From Lampris incognitus (Eukaryota > Chordata > Actinopteri > Lampriformes > Lampridae), in contig NC_079222.1 in NCBI RefSeq assembly GCF_029633865.1, positions 31,675,546-31,739,545 on the forward strand: a stretch of 64,000 bases of DNA, given 5' to 3'. Both the position numbers and the translations under genes were made by a program. The notes under the pieces are model-generated. The model saw nothing but the letters and a program-made list of their open reading frames with translations. It had not been told where the DNA came from and made no database searches. Below, piece after piece: positions 25,301-37,300 of the stretch (positions are counted from its first letter, which is position 1; each line of letters begins with the position of its first letter).

Positions 25301-28288
25301 TTATCATTTAGGGCTCAACAGCAACAGTTTCTTGTACACTCTTTAAAGCCTCTGAGCTCCCTAAAGAAAATACCCAAGTCCCAAACTTAATCTATTTCGC
25401 CTTATAAATAATACAAATACAGGAAGAACGTACCAAAATCCACCGCACAGATCTTAAAGTGAACAATAAATAGGCAAAATGGATTTAAGCACATTTAAGA
25501 ATATCTGTTCGTTCTTTACAAGATATTCACAAAAAACAACTGCAATATTTATTTTTTTTCATGGCAAAATTACAAATTAAATCTCAAACATTTCTGGCTG
25601 TTCTTGGACAACTGCAGCATGTAAGACCCATCACCTGTTGTTTTCTTTTCACTTTTTTTTCGGTATCATCAAACGCAGACAAAGTCTACTCTTGAAAAAA
25701 GCTAGCCTGGGCAACATGGAAATACTATTTCAACAGAAAAAATAAAATGCAAACACAAAATAATGAGCTTTTTTTTTCATTTTTTTATGCAAAGGCACCA
25801 GACAGTTAGCCCAGACAACATTGGCCTTGTGTACTAGGCTAATGCTAACTTGTGGAAATCCCCCAAGAATGCAGTGTCCAAAATGTGTTTGTCAGGTTTT
25901 ACATTTAACCAAGTAAATTTGGAGCTGGAGCTGTGTGGCCCCTCTAGTTGAAAAGAGTCAGCACTCTGTCTTATGGCGTGGGTTTAAAGATAACTCGGTA
26001 TGAATCGTGAATGGTTTAGGCGATGTATAAATGCTTCACACAACGATAAATGTGGCAAGCTTCTGGAAACCAGTGAAGAACACTAGTCAAAGAACGCATT
26101 CTGGCACCCACACAGCCTCTGTTCAACACAAAAAAATAAGGCCATAAAGTAAATATAGCACTTAATTTCAGTCGTCCCTTTTCAGGGCTCTGAGCAACAG
26201 TGAACACACCTTCTCCAGTTTCGCTCAGTGCACTGGTCTCTACCCCTGCATACACACCCAGAACACACTCATTCATAGATAAAAAAAGGTGCCTCTTACA
26301 CTAAATAAGCGACCCCTGATTGCCCCTGCCTCAAAACGTATACACAAACTACCCCATTCCTGTTGCCATTTAAGTGTTAGAGCACTCGCATTAAGTTGGA
26401 ATGAAATGAACTGACTGTGCTGCTAAATACTTAGCATGATAATTGTGCAATAATACATGTATTTAAAGCACTTCATTCAAGGACAACATGCAACACTGCA
26501 ATTCCTTGTGTTGCTTTTGTGATTTCAAAGGTATCTCTATTGTTTCCAGATGGGGCCTCATTCACTGCAGAGTTCGCATTTGTGATAATGGCAGTGTGCA
26601 AGATGGACGGCACAACACTGTCTTGGCTAAATTGTGCTGGGACAGTGATGGGACTACATAATGCTGTGTTTGCCCTAGTACAATTGCTCTCATTCGGGAA
26701 TTGCATATTATTTGCTAATCAAATTCTTTGCAAGCAGTCTCATCAACATAGCCAATATTGCCACATAACCACTTTGTGCTCAATTTGGTCCACCAAATTC
26801 AAGACTCTCTAGGGGTTACAGTCTTAATAATAATTTTTATTTTGTTGTTGTTTTTGTAATATGTAGAGCACTATGCATACATTCCCCAATAAGAGCTCCT
26901 GTAGAGAAAGTGCCTTTTTGTTATATTGGTTTATATCTCTGCTAATCTTTCTTGAGGTAGCCTGAGAGTAATGGTCCTATCATGTGCTGTGTATTTACTA
27001 GAAAAAGATAGCATTAAATTGTCTGTATCCATATATTAGAGAAATAACACCATTTCTGTAATACACAGGAATACGTGGGTTATTCTGATAATCAAATGAT
27101 GATCAATAAGTGTCTTGATGCATGCTCAGTAATCCAGGTGAGAAAATCAACCTGGGTTATTGAGCATGCATCCAGACCTTTCATATTTGCAGTTTTCAAA
27201 AAGCTTAAAGAAGGCCAACTATACTGTATACCTGACCTTATAAATTAAAAGGTTTAGTAAAAACTAATTGTCTAATTGTATAATACTTACTCCACTTATG
27301 AACTTATTCGATTAGATAATCAGGTAAAAAGGTATTCATAACAATTTTTAAAGTCCTGGGTTCGAACCCCGGGATTGTCCAACTTTGGGGGGGGGGTCAT
27401 CCCAGGTCGTCTTCTGTGTGGAGTTTACATGTTCTCCCCATGTCTGCGGTGGGTTTTCTCCGGGTGCTCTGGTTTCCCCCACCATCAAAAAGACATGCAT
27501 GTTAGGGTTAATACTCCTGTCTGTGCCCCTGACTGAGACATGGCAAGACAAACTGGAGTTGGTCCCGGGGTGCTGCGTGGCGGCTGCCCACTGCTCCTAG
27601 CTACACAGCTAGGATGGGTTAAATGCAGAGCTGAATTTCCCCACAGGGGATTAATAAAGTATCTCAAAATACATTTTTTTTTACAAAAAATGCTGAATTT
27701 GAAGCTGCCAGGGAAGAGGAAAAGAGGAAGGCCAAAGAGGAGGTTTATGGATGTGGTGAGGGAAGACATGCAGATGGCTGGTGTGACAGAGGAAGATGCA
27801 GAAGACAGGAAGAAATGGAAACGGATGATCCGCTGTGGTGACCCCTAACGGGAGCAAAAAATGTCCGATTTTGACACATAACTTATTATTGTCCCTCCTG
27901 TGTTATCTGTTTCAGATCGCCTATTTTACATCTATACATCAGGAACCACTGGGATGCCCAAAGCTGCCATTGTGGTTCACAGCAGGTATGCAGAAATCCT
28001 GCAGCCAGCAGCCTCACACATACATACACAACTGCTTTTCCTTTGCTGAATTTTGCGGTCTTTATGTTGAATGTGAATACTGTAAAATAAGATTTGGGAG
28101 TCTTATTGCCGAAATGTTGTTCCAATTTAATTTTCTTAAGTGTTGTTGTTAACTCCACTACAACCCTTGGACCATACTTCTGACAGGTACTACCGTATGG
28201 CAGCGTTGGTGTACTATGGCTTCAGGATGACCTCAGATGATGTGCTGTATGACTGTCTGCCACTCTACCACTCCGCAGGTATGATATA

Positions 28289-28372
<84 letters not shown>

Positions 28373-31300
28373 TCTCACAGTGCATGTCAGTTTGTAAGGA
28401 TGAAAAGCTCAACCACTTGAACACCAATCAAACAGTATTTCTTTATATATATTTGGTGTTAAGGCTGGTGTTGCGTGCCCTCCTCTGTCGACAGGTAACA
28501 TAGTGGGGGTAGGACAGTGTATAATCCACGGCATGACTGTGGTCATCAAAAAGAAGTTCTCCGCCTCGCGTTTCTGGGATGATTGTATCAAATATAACTG
28601 CACAGTAAGTCAATTCATCTCCGTTATTTGCACAACAGCCTACTTCCTTGTGTTTAGTTGACACATTGAAGCCCACACTTCCTGTCATTCTGCTTAAAAT
28701 ACAAATTCAAAACTGTCTTAAATAAGTTTTTTTTTCTGCAGATTAGAACTTTCTGTTTTAGACTAATGTAAACTGGGGCATAACCAACTAGGTAAACACC
28801 CCAGTCCTTCAAATCAGTTTTGTTCACCACTTACGTATGTCCTCTTTTGTCTCCTTTTTACAACACACACACACACATCATCATCTTCATCATCATCAGA
28901 TTGTGCAATACATCGGAGAGATCTGCAGGTACCTGCTGAATCAGCCAGTTCGGGACACGGAGCAGCAGCATCGGGTGCGGATGGCATTGGGCAATGGTCT
29001 GCGCCAGTCCATTTGGGAAGAGTTTACCGGCCGATTCAACATCCCGCAGATCGCTGAGTTCTACGGAGCCACAGAATGCAACTGCAGCCTGGGAAACTTT
29101 GATAACAAGGTGGGAATCATTTAAGTATAGCTGACTGGTTTGGTGCAGCTCTAGTATGAGGATATAGGTGGTGCTTTCCCCACCAGGGCCACACAGACAG
29201 ATAGAGCTTGATGATCAAACTAAGAAGCATAATCAGGAATCAGGGACCTTTATTTGTCATTTCATTCCATGCGCTTGCGTACATGAAATGAAACAAACTA
29301 TCATTTCCCCCAGCTCACAGCATTGCAACACAAAGACAAAAACACATATCCAAACTACAAGAACACATATCCAATGTACAAAAAAACTACAAAACCACAT
29401 ATATCCAACATATCGAAACATTTTTTTACTGTCCAAGATGGCAAACGCCAGGATGACTGTTGGAACTGCTGGTCTGCATAGGCTAGCAGTTAGCTTAGCC
29501 TGCCCCGCTTCCGCATCCTTTCAGACCGGCAGTCCTCGGTGTTTCCTCCTCGGGTGCAGCTCCAGGCAGGGCCCTGGTCCCTCGACCCACCAGACGCAGC
29601 AGACCAGGCTCCCTCAGCCAATTCAACGCCAGCTCTCCCAGCCAGACACACCTCCCTGCACTCCACACGACGACACCAAAACCACAGTCAATGCTAGGCG
29701 AGGCCGCTGCCAGCCCACCCTCGGTGTTATCGGAATTGCCGGTCTGCATGGGCTAGCCCTTAGCTTAGCCTCCCTGCTTCCGCATCCTGTCAGACCGCCC
29801 TCGATGTTTCCTCTTCGGGCGCAGCTCCAGGCAGGGCCGTGGTCCCTGGGCCCACAGGATGCAGCAGACCAAGCTCTCCCAGCCGATCCAGCACCAGCTC
29901 TCCCAGCCATCAAACGAAGACACAAACTTAGACGCAGATGTGAACAAAGACCCTGCATGGATGGTACTGGGTGAGGCCACCACAAACATAAGTTTGTGCC
30001 ACCATCTTCTCACATCGGTACTGGGTGAGGCCACTGCGAATGTGTGAATTCGTGCTGCCATCTTCCCACACTGGAAGCGGAAAAGTCTTTAAAACAAGTT
30101 TAGGAAAAGACAGATTGATTAATCAGGGGAGTACAGGACTTGCAGCATCATCTTTGTTGTTCTCATTTAGTTGGAGTATTCAGCTCATTTAAAGGGTTCT
30201 GTTAACCTAAAACCCATCAGACTGGTAACTTTGTTGTTGTTGTTTGTCTTTATTCTAGCTGGGAGCGTGTGGATTCAATAGTCAGATCCTACCCTTCATT
30301 TACCCCATCAGACTGGTGAGGGTGGATGAAGAGACTATGGAGCTGATTAGAGGACCTGATGGAGTCTGTATTCCCTGTAAACCTGGTAGGTTTACTGCCA
30401 CGTATTTACACATAAACCAACACATAAGCCTGCTCGGTTTACTGTACACAGTGACTTGATGTTTTTGTCCACAAGTAATTTTATGCAGGTTAAGTTTATT
30501 TGAACTTGCACCTCTATATTCTTTTTTAAGCCCAAATAAGACCGTTCGTAGCAGTTATTTTGGTGTAGACATCAGCAATATCCTCCCTGTGAACCAAAAT
30601 GCATTGCTAGGATTTCAGACAGTTAGAAAACAGTAATTAAAGACGTTTTCTCATATTGAACATTTGGCAGATTTCATTTTGTCACTCTTTATACATCTAT
30701 GGTTTGGTGGTTTTTGTATTTTGCCTGTCGCACCTTTTGGCAATGTACATGTGGTACATATTTTGCCAAGTGATAGAGGAATATTTCTTTATCTAAACAC
30801 GTTAGCAAAAAAATCTAACATTGATTTTGGATCGTGTCATAGCCTTTGCCTTTGAAGTGAGTAAGTATAGTTAGAGCTGCAGAAATCAGTTCTAACACTG
30901 TAACATTCAATAGTGTATTCGGATGTCTTTATGCATGCTCAATAATCCAGGTAAGAAAACAAAGAAAGTTTAATTTACAGTTGAGGATGAGGATGTGCAC
31001 ATCCTTGATAGGGAGGAACACTGGTTTGAACAGGGAGTCAAAGAGGCCATCTATGTTAAGAGGGAACGGCCATCCCTGAACCGAGGGGGCTAAGTGTACA
31101 TCTGTCATCATCTTACAATGCTGTGATTACAAAAATTCCCAAATCCTCTGTGAATAGTACACATGGCCATTGAAACTCTGGTTAATGGTCATACCCATAT
31201 TGGCATATGAAACTGGTTGTTGGTTTCGGTAGTTATGCCACTGTATTGTTTATAAGGGTGGGGATACCTGCAGTCAGTTTAGACTGAAGAGGTCACTTAG

Positions 31301-34300
31301 ATGAGTGATGAAACGTTTCTGTCAATAAATGTTGTTTCCAGATGAACTGATTCAACCCTCTGTGAGTGCATTTGGATATATAGTGAGTTTTAGGTCTGTG
31401 TAATACTTATCATTTTAATATTCTTATTTCAAATTGTTCATAGAAAAGTAGAATTGAAGGGAATTGGAATGTTGGGCCAATTTTTTTCAGTTTTCTCATT
31501 TTTGTTTTATAGTTAAAAAAAATTGAAAATTGCATTATCGGTACCTGAGATAAAAATTAGGCATTTGTGTTTTACCACAAGTAGCTTTGGGCTAAACCAT
31601 TTCCACAGGGGGGCGCCGGACGAGTCAGGAAGCTAAACTTCATTCTTATTGGTCTGTTGTGTCGGTGAGTCCCACCTACATTCAGGGGGCCAAACATGAA
31701 AAAAATTGAACCCAAAATCCCAATTCTGCATGTATTTGAGGAGCAAGCAATTAAGCTTTTGAAATATTGAATCCATTTTTCTAATTTTCAGTTGTTGATT
31801 TGAAATAAGAAAATTGAACTGTTCAGCGTTATATGGACTATTTTAAGTTTTCAGCTGTTTTACTGTTGACTGTATTTTGATTGTTGGGCGGCACGGTGGT
31901 GCAGTGGTTAGCTTGGTCACCTCACAGCAAGAAGGTCCTGGGTTCGAGCCCCGGGGTAGTCCAACCTTACGGGTCATCCTGGGTCGCCCTCTGTGTGAAG
32001 TTTGCATGTTCTCCCCGTGTCTGCGTGGGTTTCCTCCGGGTGCTCCAGTTTCCTCCCACAGTTCAAAGACATGTAGGTCAGGTGAATCGGCCATACTAAA
32101 TTGTCCCTAGGTGTGAATGTGTGTGTGTGTGTGCGCGCACGTCGGCCCTGTGATAGCTTGGCAGCCTGTCCAGGGTTTCTCCCCGCCTGCTGCTCAATGA
32201 CTGCTGGGATAGGCTCCAGTGACCCTGAAAGCAGGATAAGCGGTTTGGATCATGGATGGATGTATTGCAATTTACCATCCACTTATTTCTCTCATGAAAA
32301 AAATCCATCTTTCTTCATATCTCTATCTGCTTGTCTCACTGTACCAACCTTTCTCGCTTTCCTCTGTCTCTCCGTTTCCCTCTGTCTCTTTCTCTGCATC
32401 TCTTGCTCTCTTCCTCCCTCTCTATCACTGTCATTCTCCCCAGGTGAGCCTGGCCAGCTAGTTGGAAAGATTATCCAGAATGACCCTCTGCGGAGATTTG
32501 ATGGCTACGTCAATCAGTCGGCAACCAGTAAGAAGATATCCCACAGCGTCTTCAAGAAGGGGGACAATGCCTATCTGTCAGGTTAGATTTAGAGATGACA
32601 TAAACTCGCAAACACAAACTGTATTTGTACTCACACATAAAATTGCTTCCTTTGTAACCTAAAGTAAAGGCGCAGTATTTCCCCTGCCATGTAAAACCTG
32701 TAAAGGAATGAATATGGTTCCTCTTCCTTCCTTGCCAGGTGATGTGCTTATTATGGATGAGTGTGGCTACATGTACTTCAAGGATCGCACGGGAGACACT
32801 TTCCGCTGGAAAGGAGAAAACGTCTCCACCACTGAGGTGGAGGGGACGCTCAGTAGACTGCTGGAAATGAAAGACGTGGTTGTCTACGGAGTAGAAGTAC
32901 CAGGTAAGATTTTCCAACATGCAGACTAGATTTCTGTTTTCCTTCTGGATTAAGATAAAGAAAAACTTTGGGTTGAAATAAGTTTCAAAACATATATAGA
33001 GCAGGGGCATCCGGGTAGCGTAGTGGTCTATTCCGCTGCCTACCAACATAGGGATCACCGGTTCGAATCCTCATGTTAACTCCGGCTTGGTCGGGCATCC
33101 CTACAGACACAGTTGGCCGTGTCTGTGGGTGGGAAGCCGGATGTGAGTATGTGTCCTGGTCGCTGCACTAGCACCTCCTCTGGTTGGTCGGCGGGCCTGT
33201 TCAGGGGGAACGGGGAACTGGGGGGAATAGCGTGATCCTCCCACGCGATACATCCCCCTGGCGAAACTCCTCACTGTCAGGTGAAAAGAAAAACGGCTGG
33301 CGACTCCACATGTATCAGAGGAGACATGTGGTAGTCTGCAGCCCTCCCTGGATCGGCAGAGGGAGTGGAGCAGCGACCAGAACGGCTTGGAAGAGTGGGG
33401 TAATTGGCCAAGTACAATTGGGGAGAAAAAGGGAGAAAAAAAATCATATACAACATTAAAGGGTTTATCGTGAGTTTTAAATCAGCTAATTTATACATGA
33501 ATAAAAGAAAAAATAGTGATATAAATGGCCACTTTACAGTATCCCTCATTATGAGGGATGTATTCACATACACATGCAGATTTCTGTGTTTCTGCATCTG
33601 CTTATCATACCGTAACTTGCTGTTATTGTACATGTCCATAGTTTGGATATACGTGTTGTTGTAGTTTTTGGATATGTGTTTTTGTGTTTGTGTTGCACTC
33701 CTGTGGGCAGGGTGAAACGATGTTTCGTTTCATTTCGTGTGAATAAAACGACAAATAAAGCGTTCCTGAGTCCTGATGTGAGTAAACTCGTCACCCTTTC
33801 TGCCTGTACAGGAGCAGAGGGTAAGGCTGGCATGGCAGCGATCGCTGACCCCTCCCACTCAACTGACCTGGAGAGGTTTGCAAAAGACATGGAGAAGGTT
33901 CTTCCTTCATACGCCAGACCTGTCTTCCTCCGCTTCCTTCCAGAGGTCAACAAGACAGGTGAGCAGGAAGTCGAACTGCTCTTTTTTACTGCGTTCTCTT
34001 TAAAAAGCTCCAAGAACACTCAACATTTCAGAAATCAAGCCTATCATTTTGATTTTGAGTTTGGATTTGAATGGCATTGAATAGACTGTGGTCATGGAGC
34101 TTGCTTGAGCCTCACAGGTTGGTCCTCCATGTACCCTAAATTTAAGTAACAAGCTGGTCAACAAGTGAAAGTAGTAGACTCATAAATTGCAATAAATGTT
34201 TGATGGATATGTTTTCTAGATCATAATCAAATGATTTCAAGCTGGTTTGTGCAATTGCGGTGTTAAAATACATCTGGAAATAGTAACAGGAAGTCCCAGG

Positions 34301-37300
34301 TTACGAATGCCCGACTTACGAATGCCTGTACTTACAAACCGACCTCCGTAAAGCCTATTATTTAAAAAAATCGAGTTACACACAATGGTTTGTACTACTA
34401 CTACTACTGACGAACAGACGGACTAATTTGCGCGACACTCAAAACACTGCACATTTTAGACGGTTTGTCGGCCCGAGGGAGAACAGCGCCACGCCGTCGT
34501 CGCCATTTTAAGTTGGATCGCATAAACACTTGTGTGTGTTGTGTTTTGACTTGGATTTTTCATGTGTTTACCCTCGTAATCGTGGCTTCAAAGCGTAAAT
34601 CTGATGCAGGTGATGGTGATGCACCGAAGAAAAGGTAAACGATCACGATTGAAACAAAAGAGGAAATAATAAAGCGTTCAGAGAGAAGTGAAACGCTCTT
34701 ATCGTTTTTTCACTTACCCGGTGAGGCGGGGAGGCGAGCCCCGAGCGGGCTCTCGTTTCTGGCATCAAACGGCCGGCCTCCGCCAGTCGCGACCCGCTCC
34801 GGGACAGTGGCAGGTGGTGTAATGATCTGTGCCCTCTGGCTATGTTAACTTATAACATTAATAAAGCAAGGACGACTTCTCTCGTGCTGGGTGTTTATTC
34901 ACCGACCGGATTCCGACTGACGTTGTTACGTACATCACGTGACTTTGTTGTGGCGCTACGGAAAGCCGTAAGGGACATTAGCAAATCAAATATTACTAGC
35001 AAATATTACATCTCCCTTTTTCTGAAAAGTGCTGCTTTCTCTGCAGAGATACAGACCACGTTGAGCACGTTTATAAGCGAATACAATCTTAATAAGAAAG
35101 AATATGAAAGTGGAACTCTTATATAACTGGACTGCAACAAAGTAGTGTAAAACATTTCCCTCACTGTCTAAATGTGACACCGTAATAACATTTCATCTTT
35201 TTTTTTTTTCATTTCATTACTGGTAACTGCAAACAGCAGGTAGGTACACAAGGTAAGTGAACGCTGTAAATATTTCTTTTCAAAACATAGCAGGTATAGT
35301 ACAGGTTGGTGTAAAATTCTCTTTTTTTTTAACATTCATAAGTCAAGGATTTGTCTTGGTTTGATCGTGCGACCTGACCTCGTGGTGTAACCAGGCTGTG
35401 TGTCTGGTTGTCGCTGATTGTTCGTGTCTGGAGGTTCAGCATGCTCTTGCTGATGGGCTTGTGTGTTGTTGTTAGCGCTGGTAACAGTCTGCTGTGAAGT
35501 GTGTGTGTGTGTGTAGTGTGAGTGTTCACTCTGCTTTGTCGCAGGTGTTGACGGTTGCGTTGGTAGATCTGACCTTCTTTGGTTTGGATGTGGTAGCTCC
35601 TGTCTGTGTTCGCTGGTCTTTCCACAGTTGCAGGTCTCCAGGATCCATCCTCCTGCCGGAAGCGGATTGGTGTGCCTGCGGGCAGGTGGGGCAGAGGTTT
35701 GGCTGTTCGGTTGTAGTATGCCTGCTGGCGCTGTTGACATACCTCTCTCCTTTTGTGAACATCCTCCTGACTGGCGATCTGTGGCTGCAGGTGTTTTGCT
35801 GTTGATGGGAGAATGGACCGCAGCCTCCGACTCATCAGTAGCTGTGCCGGTGATTTCAGGTTGTCCACCGGTGTGTTGCGATACTCCAGTAAGCTCATGT
35901 AGGGGTCTTTGTTCTCAGCTTTGGCTTTGTCCAGGATGCGTTTGGCCGTCTGGACAGTCTTCTCGGAGAGGCCGTTGCTCTGTGGGTAGTGGGGGCTTGT
36001 GGTGGTGTGTGAGAAACCCCATGTCTGTGAGAAGTTGCGGAACTCACCAGAGCTGTAGCACGGACCGTTGTCGCTGATGATAGTCTCGGGGATTCCGTGT
36101 CGAGCCATTGCTGCTTTCAGCTTCATGATGACGGCAGATGAGGTGCAGCTGTAAAGTCTTTCTAGCTCGAAGAATCTGGAGTAGTAGTCCACAGTGACTA
36201 TGAAGTCCTGTGAGTTCCATGTGAATAGGTCTGTGCCTATCACTTGCCACGGCCGCTCGGGTATGGCGTGTGACATCATTGGTTCCTTTGCATTTGCGCT
36301 GCGCCGTTCTTGGCATATGCTGCAGTCTGCTACCGCATCCTCGATCTGTTTCCCCATGCCAGGCCAGAACAGTAAGTCTCTTGCTCGGCATTTGCTTTTT
36401 TCCACGCCAAGGTGGCTGGCATGGATGCGCTGTATCATGTCCTTGCGAAGCTTTTGGGGGACAATGATTCTCTCACCTTTGAACAGGATACCGTCCATTT
36501 CTGAGATTTCTGCTCTGTGGTTCCAGTATTCCTGGATGCTGGGCGGGCACTTTTTCTTTGTGTCTGGCCAGCCAGTGAGTGTGGCTCGTCTGAGTGCGGT
36601 GAGCTGTGGATCTTGCGCTGTTTCCTGCTTGATTTCTGTGAGTCTTGTGTCGCTCACAGGGATGTTGCTGAGGACTGTGTGCACTTGGGCCTCCATCCCT
36701 TCCTGTAGGTCACTGTCGTGGTGTTCTATTGACTTGCGTGACAGTGTGTCGGCCACCGGTATGTCCTTACCGGGGCGGTGGATGATTTGGATGTCGTATT
36801 TTTGGAGCGCCAGGATCATCCGTTGCAGCCGGGGTGGTGCTGCTGCCAGTGGCTTTTTTAGTATTGCCTCCAGAGGCTTGTGGTCTGACTCCACAATCAC
36901 TTTTCGTCCATACATGTACTCGTGGAACCTCTTGCAGCCGAAGACCACAGCGTAGAGCTCCTTCTCTATCTGTGCGTAGTTTTCTTCAGTGCTGTTGAGT
37001 GACTTGGACGCATAGGCAATTGGTTTGCCATCTTGGAGCATGACAGCCCCAAGGCCACTTTTGGATGCATCCACTTGGAGTCGCAGCTCTTTCTGCGGGT
37101 CGAAATATGAGAGTACTGGACCTGGGTGCTGTGTAATGAGATTCTTCATCTCTTGGAACGCCTTGTCGTGGACTGCATCCCACACAAACTCACTGTCCTG
37201 TTTCAGAAGCTGTCTGAGGGGTGAGTTTATCTGTGAGAGGTGTGGAGCGAATCTGGCGAGGTAGTTGATCATGCCGAGGACTGTCTCCAGCTCTGCTTTG

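Noticed and set aside
26016-26812. A hidden minus-strand gene in slc27a4 intron 4
   Set aside because: Frames of 77-97 codons on both strands show no known motif, no consistent splice signals and no second supporting exon.
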